A stretch of 13,891 nt of DNA from SSF53 sp036170535 (GCA_036170535.1 JAVHPJ010000089.1:1-13891); one strand, 5' to 3'; shown: positions 1 to 7,181, numbered from the stretch's first letter. Numbers and translations are program-made. Notes: a model not told the origin generated them from the letters alone.

Positions 1-81
1 CCGCATTTGACGCCGCATTGCGTTGAGGTCGGCGGAATCATCCGCGTGTAATTCGCAGCGCCGAGCGTGCGCCGGCGGCGA

Positions 82-477
82 CTATTCGGGGTCGCGCACA
101 TGATCGCTCAGGCCATGCGGCGTGTAGATGACGTACGGGCGTTCGTGTTCGTCTGCGCCGGGCGCGTAACTCGAAAAATCGCGGCCAAATATCGCCTGCA
201 GTTCGCCGCGATCCAGAAAGACGCCGCCGCAGCCGGGACAGCGGTCAATTTCCACGGACTTCAGGCTCTCCGTGCGCATGATTGCGCCGCAGGCCGGGCA
301 TTTTAACCGGCGGTCCGCCGCCCGCCGATGTGCAGCGGCCGCCCCGCCGCCGCTCGCGGTTTCGTTGTCGGTCGCCGCAATGCGCGCGCTGGCGTCGGGC
401 TCGCGCGTCGCGTGAATATCGCTCGACTCCGGCGGCGTGCGGAGCGGACGAATGGCTTTTACAAGATAGTCCCACAT
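82..477 (-). CDS. Small zinc-ribbon protein (zf-TFIIB type)
   Basis: The 131-residue product has one recognisable domain, a four-cysteine zinc ribbon with CPxCG at Cys60/Cys63 and CPGCGG at Cys80/Cys83. It is followed by LDRGELQ (88-94), the typical continuation of the zf-TFIIB family of small bacterial proteins. The first 55 residues are low-complexity and rich in Ala, Arg and Gly, so probably disordered. The tail (100-131) is charged and has no known motif. No signal peptide or membrane segment is visible. Members of this family have no established biochemical role; zinc binding is inferred from the cysteines. It starts 37 bp after the tyrS stop and is probably the last gene of the mqnA-tyrS run. 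The ATG at 477 has no clear Shine-Dalgarno sequence, but the next Met would remove the first cysteine pair, so the upstream start is preferred. Confidence 0.8.
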   Translation of the reverse strand: MWDYLVKAIRPLRTPPESSDIHATREPDASARIAATDNETASGGGAAAAHRRAADRRLKCPACGAIMRTESLKSVEIDRCPGCGGVFLDRGELQAIFGRDFSSYAPGADEHERPYVIYTPHGLSDHVRDPE

Positions 478-514
478 GGGCGTTTCGACCGAGGCGGGCC
501 GCGCCCTGCGGCGC

Positions 515-1804
515 TCAGCCCCGGATCACGAGATAACGCTTCTTGCCGATTTTCAAGGCGTATTCGCCCGGGAACTTCAAATTGTAGTGCACGTCGTCTA
601 CGTTTTCGAGACCTTCGCCGATCTTGATTGATCCGGTTTCAATGAGTCGGCGCACTGCGGATGCGCTTTTTTCCACTCCGGCGTCGACCAGAAGCCTGGT
701 CAGCGGCGCTTCCGCCTGACCCGCCGGGACCTGATAGGTCGGCGTGTCAGGCGGCAATATCATGCGTTCGCGATTGGCCTTGCCCTTTTCGTTTTCCCAG
801 GCCGCGCGCGCCGCCTGACCGGACCCGGCCGGGTGAAACTGATCCACGACGATCTCGCCAAGTCGCTTCTTGGCGACGAAGGGATCTTCCGCGATCAAGC
901 GTTCGATTTCGGCCTCGTCCAGTTCCGTCAGCAAGATATAATAGTTATGCATCAGACTGTCGGAAATCGACATGATCTTGGCGAACATGGCGAAGGGCGC
1001 TTCATTTACCGCGATGTAGTTTCCCGCCGACTTGGACATCTTCATCTGTCCGTCGAGGCCCACGAGCAAGGGCACGGTCACCACGCATTGCTGACGCTGT
1101 CCGTATTCCTTCTGGAGTTCGCGGCCCACCAGCAGATTGAATTTCTGATCCGAACCGCCGAGTTCCACGTCCGCCTTCAACACGACCGAATCGTAACCCT
1201 GGAGCAACGGGTACATGAACTCCACCAGGCTGATGCTTTCCTGCGCTTTGTAGCGTTTGGAGAAGTCGTCGCGTTCCAGCAGGCGGGCGACTGTGTAGCG
1301 CGCAGTAAGCGAAAGTATGTCTTCAATCTTCAGCGGATTGCACCATTCGCTGTTAAAGACGATGCGCGTGCGCTCACGATCCAGGATCTTGAACACCTGC
1401 GCGGCGTAAGTCTCTGCGTTGCGCTCCACATCTGCGCGGTCCAGGCGCTTGCGCGTCGTGTTGCGGCCGGTCGGATCGCCGATCATGCCGGTGAAGTCGC
1501 CGATCAAAAACAGCACTTCGTGACCCAGATCCTGAAAATGACGCATCTTGCGCAAGAGTATCGTGTGCCCCAGATGCAGGTCCGGCGCGGTTGGATCAAA
1601 GCCGGCTTTAATCCGCAGGGGCTTGCCCGTTTTTTGACTGTCTTCCAGGCGATCCAGCAGCTCCGCTTCCGGAAGGATTTCCAGGGCGCCGCGCTGAATT
1701 TTGCGAAAGGCCGCCAGGGTTGCGGCGGAGCGCTCTTTTGCCGCGCCGGGCGCGCCGCTTGCGCCGGATTCCGGGGAGTGTTTTACGAATGATTCGTTCG
1801 CCAT
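515..1804 (-). CDS. tyrS: Tyrosyl-tRNA synthetase, type 2 (KMSKS form)
   Basis: Cytoplasmic class I aminoacyl-tRNA synthetase that charges tRNA-Tyr with tyrosine using ATP. From the ATG at 1804 the product is 429 residues, close to the usual 400-430. The HIGH-type motif HLGH is at 77-80, after FDPTAPD. The second signature is KMSKS at 255-259, which marks the type 2 (TyrZ-like) branch; the E. coli-type enzyme has KFGKT. LGGSDQKFN (215-223) belongs to the tyrosine and adenylate pocket. An S4 RNA-binding domain covers about 367-429. The reading frame is open up to 2047, but those extra 81 codons lie largely inside the ubiX gene and encode no family sequence, so the ATG at 1804 is chosen. Residues 1-30 are still Ala/Ser/Gly-rich and not conserved, and the ribosome-binding site is weak, so the exact start is uncertain. 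A 103-bp gap separates it from ubiX; it may share that transcript or have its own promoter. Confidence 0.96.
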   Translation of the reverse strand: MANESFVKHSPESGASGAPGAAKERSAATLAAFRKIQRGALEILPEAELLDRLEDSQKTGKPLRIKAGFDPTAPDLHLGHTILLRKMRHFQDLGHEVLFLIGDFTGMIGDPTGRNTTRKRLDRADVERNAETYAAQVFKILDRERTRIVFNSEWCNPLKIEDILSLTARYTVARLLERDDFSKRYKAQESISLVEFMYPLLQGYDSVVLKADVELGGSDQKFNLLVGRELQKEYGQRQQCVVTVPLLVGLDGQMKMSKSAGNYIAVNEAPFAMFAKIMSISDSLMHNYYILLTELDEAEIERLIAEDPFVAKKRLGEIVVDQFHPAGSGQAARAAWENEKGKANRERMILPPDTPTYQVPAGQAEAPLTRLLVDAGVEKSASAVRRLIETGSIKIGEGLENVDDVHYNLKFPGEYALKIGKKRYLVIRG

Positions 1805-1907
1805 GATGCTTGCCGTCGATTCTGCAAGGTGTGCGCGCGCCGTGCGCTCCGCAATGGCTTTTTGCCGGTCCGTCGCGCCGCGGATGCGCGGCCTTTCCGG
1901 GCCGGAC

Positions 1908-2540
1908 TCAGGGATCGTCGGCGAGCCAGCCCTTGAATAGGCCGTGTTCGACGCCAAAAAGCGAAAGTATGCGTCCCGCAATGAACTGGCCCAGCTCGTC
2001 GAGGGTCTGCGGACGCTGATAGAGGCCGGGACTGGCCGGCAGGACAATCGCGCCCGCTTCCGTAACGGCCGTCATGTTGCGCAGATGAATCAGACTCAAT
2101 GGCGTTTCGCGCGGCACCAGCACCAGGCGCCGGCGCTCTTTGAGCGCCACGTCGGCTGCGCGCTCGATCAAATTCGACGTATACCCGTGCGCAATGCCCG
2201 CGAGGGTTTTCATGGAGCAGGGCGTGATCGCCATGCCGTCCGAAGGCGTGCTGCCGCTGGCCGGCTTGGCGCCAATGTCGCGGATATCTTCAAAGATGAA
2301 TCGCTGGCCGATTTGATCGCCCGGCAGGCCTTTCAGCGCGCTTAACAAATAGTGTTCGGCCGTGCGCACCTCGGAGTCCTGCTCTTCACGATACACGCGC
2401 AAGGCCGCGTCGCTTACAATCAGACGCGTGGTTCCGCGCGTGAGCGCCGCAAGGGAGCGCAGAAACCAGCGGCTGTAGAGGGCGCCGCTCGCGCCGGTCA
2501 CGCCGACCGTAAGATTTAGTTCCTTACGCGTTTCAAGCAT
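1908..2540 (-). CDS. ubiX: UbiX-type flavin prenyltransferase (menaquinone context)
   Basis: The 210-residue product is a full-length member of the UbiX/Pad family. These enzymes attach a dimethylallyl group to reduced FMN, making the prenyl-FMN cofactor of UbiD-type decarboxylases. Visible signatures are the N-terminal flavin-binding GVTGASGA (13-20), PASGS (93-97), the conserved AITPCSMKTLAGIA (104-117) and LVPRETPLS (141-149), followed by the LHLRNM-like segment. Its start codon shares one base with the stop of the UbiA-like gene (TAATG), implying translational coupling. With mqnA and a UbiA-like gene just upstream, the likely client is the UbiD-like (MqnL) decarboxylase of the futalosine pathway, which would make this protein MqnM-like; this is inferred from gene order. 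No UbiD homologue lies in the window. No ubiquinone-specific genes are present, but a ubiquinone role cannot be excluded from this protein alone. Confidence 0.94.
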   Translation of the reverse strand: MLETRKELNLTVGVTGASGALYSRWFLRSLAALTRGTTRLIVSDAALRVYREEQDSEVRTAEHYLLSALKGLPGDQIGQRFIFEDIRDIGAKPASGSTPSDGMAITPCSMKTLAGIAHGYTSNLIERAADVALKERRRLVLVPRETPLSLIHLRNMTAVTEAGAIVLPASPGLYQRPQTLDELGQFIAGRILSLFGVEHGLFKGWLADDP

Positions 2541-3430
2541 TAATAGACCAGCCAGTCCAGCAGGGCGCCGGCGAAGAGAATCGAAGAGATCGCCGCATTA
2601 ATATTAAAAAATGCGATCGGGATGCGATCCAGTTTCCCCGGACGAACCAGCCAGTGTTCCAGAAAAAACATAAGCGCCACCACGAGAATCGCCGCGCCGA
2701 AAATCCAGCCGTAGCCGGAAACGCGCCCCGCGGCGATAAAGGCGGCCAGCGCAACGACATGCGACGTGCGCGCAATCCACAGCGCGGTCGGGATGCCAAA
2801 GCGCGCCGGAGCGGAATGCAGACCGTAGCTGCGATCAAACTCGGCGTCCTGGCAGGCGTACAGGATGTCAAAGCCGGCGATGTAAAACATGAGGCCGGCG
2901 CTCCATAAGAGCGGCAGGAGTTCGATTCGTTCCAGGAGAGCGATCCACGCGGCGGAGGGCGCAAGGCCGATGGCGAAACCGAGAAAAAAGTGACACAAAA
3001 ACGTAAAGCGTTTGGTGTACGAGTAGCCCAGCACGGCAATCGCCGCGAGGGGCGAAAGCGCCGCGCAGACCCAGTTGATCGACCACGCCGCGAGAAAAAA
3101 TACGGCGAGCGCAACGCCGGTGAAAAGCCAGGCGCGGCCTACGGAAATTTTTCCGCCCGGCAGTTCGCGCCCGGCGGTGCGCGGATTGGCTGCGTCAATA
3201 TCGCGGTCGACGATCCGATTAAAGCCCATGGCCGCGCTGCGCAGGGCGGCCATGGCGATCAACGTCTTGATCAGCATGGGGAAGAAGCCTTCGGCCGGCC
3301 CGCCGTCGCGCCACAGGCCCGAGAGGGTCATCGCCTTGAGAAACGCGACGCCGGCGAGGGGCAGGGCGAAGACCGTATGCGAAAACTTGATCATTCGCAG
3401 ATAGTCTGCGATGGCGCGAAAGAAACCCAT
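2540..3430 (-). CDS. mqnP: UbiA-family prenyltransferase, MqnP-like
   Basis: A 296-residue polytopic membrane protein of the UbiA superfamily, which transfers a polyprenyl chain from polyprenyl diphosphate to an aromatic ring. The first metal-binding Asp-rich motif is NRIVDRDID (71-79), followed by ANPRTAGRELPGG (81-93). The second is DILYACQDAEFD (188-199). About eight hydrophobic helices fill the rest, for example 98-120, 124-136 and 245-260. The segment RSAAMGFNRIVDRDID with NPRTAGRELPGG is typical of the subgroup named MqnP in futalosine-pathway bacteria, where the substrate is 1,4-dihydroxy-6-naphthoate. A 4-hydroxybenzoate (UbiA) specificity is the alternative; adjacency to mqnA favours the menaquinone reading. 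The gene begins 14 bp after mqnA and its stop overlaps the ubiX start. The ATG at 3430 lacks a strong Shine-Dalgarno sequence but is the natural family start (MGFFRAIADYLRMIKFSHT). Confidence 0.92.
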   Translation of the reverse strand: MGFFRAIADYLRMIKFSHTVFALPLAGVAFLKAMTLSGLWRDGGPAEGFFPMLIKTLIAMAALRSAAMGFNRIVDRDIDAANPRTAGRELPGGKISVGRAWLFTGVALAVFFLAAWSINWVCAALSPLAAIAVLGYSYTKRFTFLCHFFLGFAIGLAPSAAWIALLERIELLPLLWSAGLMFYIAGFDILYACQDAEFDRSYGLHSAPARFGIPTALWIARTSHVVALAAFIAAGRVSGYGWIFGAAILVVALMFFLEHWLVRPGKLDRIPIAFFNINAAISSILFAGALLDWLVY

Positions 3431-3444
3431 GCTCGGGATTTTCT

Positions 3445-4206
3445 TTAACGACCGCGTCGCGTGTCGATCTCATTTACGCGGCGTTCAAACTCGGCGAGGC
3501 CGGCGCGATCGTCTGATGATAGCTTATAATGAAGGTTTTCACGCAAGTAGCCCTCAGCGTCGGCAAAGGGCGCGCTGCGGGCGATTTCGCGAATGCGCGC
3601 GAGGCCCTCGGCGAGGGACTGTTCAAAGAAAGCGTCCGGCACGGGCCTTTCGCGCGGATAAGCCCAGAGGGCGAAAACAAAGGGCAGTCCAAAACTGCGC
3701 CGCCACCATTGCGCGAGATCCGTGATCTGAAACTCCAGCCTGCGGCCGTTTTCGCGAAAACGCAGGGCGCCGTCGCCAATGAGCAGCGCGCCTGAGCGGC
3801 GATCGGCGAGCGCCAGGTCCGGCGCCGCTTCCGGCGCGGCCGGGATTAGTTCCGGCTGCGCGTCGAAATGATGCGCCAGCAGACATTCAAGCAATGCGAC
3901 CGAACTGCGCGAACCCGTATCCGTAAACAAACGCTCCGGCGCGGCGTCCCGTGACTGCGCGGCGCGCAGGTACAAAATCGATCGTGCCACGCGCTCGCAA
4001 CAGACGCCGACGCTGAGACAGGCCCCGAAGCGGTCGCGGTTGCGCAGGTACTCGACGGAGCTGATCAGCGCCGCATCCAGTTCGCCGGCGGATAAACGCT
4101 CGTACAATTGCGCGGGAGTTTCTTCGATCAGTTCATGTTCGCGAGATTGTCGGAATCCGTAGTCCAGGGGGCGCGCATTCAAAAACCGAACGAGACCCAG
4201 TCGCAT
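3445..4206 (-). CDS. mqnA: Chorismate dehydratase MqnA (futalosine pathway)
   Basis: The 253-residue product matches MqnA, which dehydrates chorismate to 3-[(1-carboxyvinyl)oxy]benzoate, the first committed step of the futalosine route to menaquinone. The fold is that of a periplasmic-binding protein, but the enzyme is cytoplasmic and no signal peptide is present. Recognisable stretches are the N-terminal VRFLNARPLDYG (6-17), DAALISSVEY (44-53), the Ser-rich TGSRSSVALLE (97-107), LLIGDGAL (141-148) and GLPFVFALWAY (173-183). The length fits the family (about 240-290). It is the first gene of the minus-strand run and is transcribed away from a plus-strand operon; the 71-86 bp between them hold a 24-bp palindrome that may be an operator. 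The ATG at 4206 is the only start that keeps the conserved N-terminus; its ribosome-binding site is weak. Confidence 0.95.
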   Translation of the reverse strand: MRLGLVRFLNARPLDYGFRQSREHELIEETPAQLYERLSAGELDAALISSVEYLRNRDRFGACLSVGVCCERVARSILYLRAAQSRDAAPERLFTDTGSRSSVALLECLLAHHFDAQPELIPAAPEAAPDLALADRRSGALLIGDGALRFRENGRRLEFQITDLAQWWRRSFGLPFVFALWAYPRERPVPDAFFEQSLAEGLARIREIARSAPFADAEGYLRENLHYKLSSDDRAGLAEFERRVNEIDTRRGR

Positions 4207-4224
4207 GATCCACAGTGTTCAGGG

Positions 4225-4248
4225 GCGTCGGGAATGCAATTCCGACGC
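4225..4248. promoter_or_regulatory. 24-bp near-perfect palindrome between divergent operons
   Basis: GCGTCGGGAATG followed by CAATTCCGACGC matches its own reverse complement at 10 of 12 positions per half; the mismatches are an A:A and a G:T pair. It lies 19 bp upstream of the mqnA start and 45 bp upstream of the preferred start of the divergent gene. Even length, dyad symmetry and a position between divergent genes suggest a binding site for a dimeric regulator. It could instead form a hairpin in a leader RNA. No regulator is assigned. Confidence 0.45.
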
Positions 4249-4292
4249 AGATGAGTCCTTGACTGAGCGACCGGATCTTGCCGGTCTGCGTC

Positions 4293-5042
4293 ATGCAGGG
4301 CCGAGCGGCGACAATTCCGGTGCGCCCCGCGGCTTGCGCCCGACCGACGCCTCGCTTACGTCCGCTATTTGCTGCGGGCCTTTTGGCGGTCTTGTGTCCG
4401 GGCGGGCCGCAGGCGAATCCGGCGGAGTCGCCGCCCGTCCGCTATGCATGGGGCGCAAGTTATCGCCAGCTCCTGGAAAACCCGGGCGGCGCCACGCTGG
4501 CGGCCGATCCCGGCGAACGTCTGCTGGTGCAGATTGGCGCAGTGCGTGTTGCGTATTATTTCTACACACGGCAGCGGATTAAAGCCGTGCTCCTGCGTCC
4601 GCAAGCGCCGGATCCGACCGCTCCGCCGGCCGCGCCAGACGCGCCTGCGCGTACGCCCGCCCAGCAGTTTGATCGTATTGAATTTGAACCGGACGGCGAT
4701 CCCGCGGACAGTCCGCTGTACGCGGTGCAATGGGAAGTTCCGGGGATGCCGGCGGATTTAGACGGACATGATCCGATACTGGAACGTTTGCGCGCCGAAT
4801 ACCCGCGCCTGCAGCGCAGCCCGGACCGCTGGCGTCTGAGCGATGAGACCACGGAACTCACGCTGGTGTTTCTACGACGGAATGATCAGAACTATCTTAC
4901 GCACGCCTTGTTTCAGGGACTCGAACTGAGCCGTCAGCGCAACCGTGAGCGGGCGCAATTCCAGGGGGAAGTCGACCGCGCGATCCGACGCGCTGTGGAC
5001 TCGGCCAACCGCGCAGCGCGGCGCGCAGAAAACAAAAACTGA
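4293..5042 (+). CDS. Unknown exported protein, Pro-rich linker and charged C-terminus
   Basis: I do not recognise this protein. From the ATG at 4293 it has 249 residues. A basic N-terminus (Arg11, Arg17, Arg21, Arg23) leads into a hydrophobic stretch (LFAAGLLAVL, 25-34) followed by Cys35 and PGGPQANPAE, so it is probably exported. Cleavage after the Ala at 41 would suit a signal peptidase I site. AVLC would be an atypical lipobox, so lipoprotein status is doubtful. A Pro/Ala-rich linker spans 102-124. Residues 126-200 look globular, with WEVPGMPADLDG (147-158). The end (205-249) is strongly charged and helical, possibly coiled coil. The start is uncertain: a TTG at 4278 extends the frame and a GTG at 4320 would also leave a signal peptide; none has a good Shine-Dalgarno. 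It heads a plus-strand operon; the next gene starts 36 bp downstream. Confidence 0.7.
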   Translation: MQGRAATIPVRPAACARPTPRLRPLFAAGLLAVLCPGGPQANPAESPPVRYAWGASYRQLLENPGGATLAADPGERLLVQIGAVRVAYYFYTRQRIKAVLLRPQAPDPTAPPAAPDAPARTPAQQFDRIEFEPDGDPADSPLYAVQWEVPGMPADLDGHDPILERLRAEYPRLQRSPDRWRLSDETTELTLVFLRRNDQNYLTHALFQGLELSRQRNRERAQFQGEVDRAIRRAVDSANRAARRAENKN

Positions 5043-5078
5043 GTTTATTTCCCGACCCGCTTTTCCGAGGCTGACCCG

Positions 5079-5846
5079 GTGACCGCTGATCGCCTCTCGG
5101 GAACGCTGAGCTACGCGCGCTTTCGCGTCGCATTGGCCGCTCACGGACCGCTGCGCGCATTTGGAGACTGCCCGGAACTCGGCCTGACCGCATCGACGCA
5201 GCAGGTATTTACCGATGGCGCCGGCCTGTTTGTACAGGCGGCGACTGTCGGTCATATGCGCGTCCTCTTTCTTCAGCTGAGCGCCTCACCGGATGCAGCC
5301 GGGAGTGAAAACTTTCCCACTGTCGCTCAAATTCTGGAGTGGTTGAGAAATGAAGAGCAACCGGGCGATGCGCTTGCGCTGATCGGCGAGGAAGCGCGCA
5401 CGCGTCAGCGGAGTTTTGCTGCAACGCTGCTCGAGCTGCACGCCGAAGATCCGCACGGCAATCACGCTGTGGATGAACGCGAACTGAAGCGCGTCATGGG
5501 CTCGCGGTTTAAAAACTCCCGCGCGGCCGAGGCGACGAACCTTATATATGTGAACGCCTGCACAGGCGGTCTGCCGCCGCTGGTTCATCTGGGTACGCAG
5601 GGACTGTTGTTCCCCGTACGCTCCTGGATTCCAGCGGGCATAACCGAGCGCTGGCGGCCCCTCTGCCAGAATCTTGAGTGCGCGGTCGGCGATCGGCTTG
5701 TGGTGCACGGCGAGATACCGGGCGCCGGCGCCGCGATCCAGGGGTTCCACGATGTATTGCAGCGGACGGCGGACTGGAACAACGTGCCTGCGCTTGCGCC
5801 CTTTCTGGCGCTGCAGTTCCTGTCCCCGGAAGGATCGCCAGCGTGA
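5079..5846 (+). CDS. SpoIIE/PP2C-like protein lacking metal-binding residues (tentative)
   Basis: 255 residues from a GTG at 5079, chosen because GAGG (5067-5070) lies 8 nt upstream. There is no signal peptide or membrane helix. Residues 110-212 resemble the C-terminal half of SpoIIE-type PP2C phosphatases. RSFAATLLEL (111-120) stands where these have an ATLLLAVLD-like strand. After an insertion of about 30 residues, NLIYVNACTGGLPPLVHLG (154-172) fits the LTYVNAGHPPPLLL-like strand pair, and VGDRLVVHGE (203-212) fits the PGDRLLLYTDG-like end. The metal-ligand Asp of that last motif is His/Glu here. The N-terminal GDxxD and DVSGHG motifs cannot be found; LQLSAS (65-70) sits at about the expected place for the latter. 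If the resemblance is real, the protein is probably catalytically dead and acts by binding. It is packed between an exported protein and a lipoprotein (GTGA/TGATG overlap), hinting at envelope signalling. The family call was made by eye only. Confidence 0.72.
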   Translation: MTADRLSGTLSYARFRVALAAHGPLRAFGDCPELGLTASTQQVFTDGAGLFVQAATVGHMRVLFLQLSASPDAAGSENFPTVAQILEWLRNEEQPGDALALIGEEARTRQRSFAATLLELHAEDPHGNHAVDERELKRVMGSRFKNSRAAEATNLIYVNACTGGLPPLVHLGTQGLLFPVRSWIPAGITERWRPLCQNLECAVGDRLVVHGEIPGAGAAIQGFHDVLQRTADWNNVPALAPFLALQFLSPEGSPA

Positions 5847-6475
5847 TGTTGTTTCCGAATACATGGCGCCGCGCACGCGTTCTGGCGCTCCTTGGCGCCG
5901 CCGCGTTTTTGTCGGCCGCATGTATGAAAATGCACGCGTCGGCGGATATACTGACGCGCGACCCGGCCTTTCCTGATCCGGGCCCCGGGGCGCCGGCCGC
6001 CTGTCTGCGCCTGGAAGGGTCGGCGCTACAGCGTCCGGACTTCGCGCGCGCCTATGCAGTATCGCGTTTTTTTTCCACCGGCATCCGGAATGAAAGCGGA
6101 AGCCTGGCGCAGTTGCTTGAGCCGGCCCTGCGCGAGGCGCTCCGCCGGCGCGGCTATCGCCTCGCCTGCGCAAGCGATCTGGATCTGGAGTTTCGGGCGG
6201 AGGAAGCGGCCCTTTTGTGGCTGCCGCCGCGCGAGTTTATCCAGACGCCCGTCGCTCGTGAAAAAGGCGAGGTGCGCCTGGATCTGGTCATCACGGCCGA
6301 AATCTCTGCGCCTGGCAAGTTGCGGACAGCATTTCGCTTTGAAGATCGCCGGACGGTCCGCGCAGCGCCCGGGCAAGAGGTCGCCTTTCTGGAACACATG
6401 ACGGCGACGGCGCTGAACGCCTGTGCGCTGGAGTTCTTGCGTTTCTTGCCGGCGGCCAACGATCCTGCGCATTGA
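5846..6475 (+). CDS. Outer-envelope lipoprotein, LptE-like (tentative)
   Basis: The 209-residue product begins with a lipoprotein signal peptide: Arg8, Arg9 and Arg11, a hydrophobic core VLALLGAAAFL (12-22), then LSAAC with the lipidated Cys26. Leu at -4 fits the relaxed lipobox of spirochaetes better than the strict enterobacterial one. The mature part reads like LptE, the lipoprotein that plugs the LptD lipopolysaccharide translocon: a short strand, a Phe and NES (FFSTGIRNES), then LAQLLEPALREALRRRGY, a helix ending in Gly-Tyr, then DLDLEF and further strands. The length (about 185 mature residues) suits LptE or a DUF4136-like fold; the assignment rests on pattern only. GGAAGGA (5828-5834) lies upstream. 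The ATG at 5846 overlaps the previous stop (TGATG); a GTG at 5843 has slightly better spacing (8 nt) and adds one residue. The next gene starts 16 bp downstream. Confidence 0.85.
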   Translation: MLFPNTWRRARVLALLGAAAFLSAACMKMHASADILTRDPAFPDPGPGAPAACLRLEGSALQRPDFARAYAVSRFFSTGIRNESGSLAQLLEPALREALRRRGYRLACASDLDLEFRAEEAALLWLPPREFIQTPVAREKGEVRLDLVITAEISAPGKLRTAFRFEDRRTVRAAPGQEVAFLEHMTATALNACALEFLRFLPAANDPAH

Positions 6476-6491
6476 CTCCGGAGGCGCCTGC

Positions 6492-6869
6492 ATGCTTTAC
6501 TTATGGATCTTTATCTCCGTACTGCTCGGGACCCTCGGCCAGGTTTTCATGAAAGAGCGCATGAAGGCGATGGGTCCCTTTCCGGCGGCGCCTGCGCTTG
6601 ATCAGGTCGTTGTTTATTTCTGGAACACGGCGTGGAGCTGGCAGATGTTCGGCGCGGCCGCTTCGTACGGCGTCAGCTTCTTGATCTGGCTGGGCGTCTT
6701 GAGTCGCGCCGATTTGACCCTCGCCCGACCGCTGATGTCGATCAGCTATCTGCTGGTTCTCTTTTATGGTTACTGGGTCGGCGAACGGGTCAGCCTGGAG
6801 CGGGTCTTCGGCGTCGCCCTCATCACCCTGGGAGTTTTTTTCGTTGCCAGGAGCGCGGCCAGCGGCTGA
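6492..6869 (+). CDS. Four-helix EamA/SMR-type transporter, ArnE/ArnF-like
   Basis: A 125-residue inner-membrane protein with four predicted helices at about 3-21, 50-70, 76-95 and 103-119. The pattern is that of small drug/metabolite transporter proteins: LLGTLGQVFMK in helix 1, then DLTLARPLMSISYLLV (74-89), GERVSLERVFGVALITLGV (97-115). The last two resemble the ArnE/ArnF subunits that flip aminoarabinose-phosphoundecaprenol, and other half-size EamA proteins; such proteins work as dimers. The essential helix-1 Glu of quaternary-ammonium SMR pumps is absent, arguing against EmrE-type drug efflux. The substrate is unknown; neighbouring an LptE-like lipoprotein, a lipid-linked envelope precursor is plausible (inference). 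The ATG at 6492 is supported by GGAGG at 6480-6484 with 7-nt spacing; the upstream open frame overlaps the lipoprotein gene and is rejected. Confidence 0.88.
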   Translation: MLYLWIFISVLLGTLGQVFMKERMKAMGPFPAAPALDQVVVYFWNTAWSWQMFGAAASYGVSFLIWLGVLSRADLTLARPLMSISYLLVLFYGYWVGERVSLERVFGVALITLGVFFVARSAASG

Positions 6870-6876
6870 ATCCAGC

Positions 6877-7167
6877 ATGGACCAGGCCAGGCTTGAAGCG
6901 GACGCCGTCCGCGTGCGTCTCAAGGAAATTCCCGGCTGGGAATTGCGCGAGGGCAAGCTGCATCGCGAGTTCAACTTCCACGACTTCGTCGAGGCTTTCG
7001 CATTCATGACTGCGTCGGCGCTGGCGGCGGAGCGGCTGGACCACCACCCGGAATGGTCGAATGTTTACAATCGGGTGCGCGTGGACCTGACAACCCACTC
7101 CGCCGGGGGCGTTACGGAAAAGGATTTTGAGCTGGCGCGGAGTATGAATCGGCGCGCGGCGTCCTGA
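6877..7167 (+). CDS. phhB: Pterin-4a-carbinolamine dehydratase (PCD/PhhB)
   Basis: The 96-residue product is a complete pterin-4a-carbinolamine dehydratase, which removes water from 4a-hydroxytetrahydrobiopterin during recycling of the pterin cofactor of aromatic amino acid hydroxylases. The active-site signature is HHPEW (56-60), continuing as SNVYNRVRVDLTTH (61-74) with the second His at 74. WELREGKLHREFNFHDFVEAFAFM in the N-terminal half (21-44) is also typical. No phenylalanine hydroxylase gene is in the window, so pterin recycling is not proven here; family members in bacteria without such hydroxylases may act in other pterin chemistry. The start lies 7 bp after the transporter stop, and the next gene 14 bp after its own stop, so it is embedded in the operon. 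Its link to the envelope-type neighbours is unexplained. Confidence 0.95.
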   Translation: MDQARLEADAVRVRLKEIPGWELREGKLHREFNFHDFVEAFAFMTASALAAERLDHHPEWSNVYNRVRVDLTTHSAGGVTEKDFELARSMNRRAAS

Positions 7168-7181
7168 GACAGGAGCACCTT

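Noticed and set aside
1..81. Possible end of a plus-strand gene (frame 1 open to a stop at 49-51) or start of a minus-strand gene
   Set aside because: Only 16 codons are visible, with no recognisable motif, and the minus-strand ATG candidates lack a ribosome-binding site. Too little to call.
833..1792. 319-codon open frame on the plus strand opposite tyrS
   Set aside because: It mirrors the tyrosyl-tRNA synthetase codons, has no family signature and no start context; a shadow frame.
1805..2047. N-terminal extension of tyrS by 81 codons
   Set aside because: Most of it overlaps the ubiX coding region in another frame, and the sequence is unlike any tyrosyl-tRNA synthetase N-terminus.
4269..4286. 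Hairpin GACCGG/CCGGTC near the start of the exported protein
   Set aside because: A 6-bp stem with a 6-nt loop is common in DNA this rich in G+C; no further support for a function.
4259..4287. TTGACT at 4259-4264 as a -35 box for the plus-strand operon
   Set aside because: No -10-like hexamer occurs 16-18 bp downstream, and that position would fall at the start codon region.
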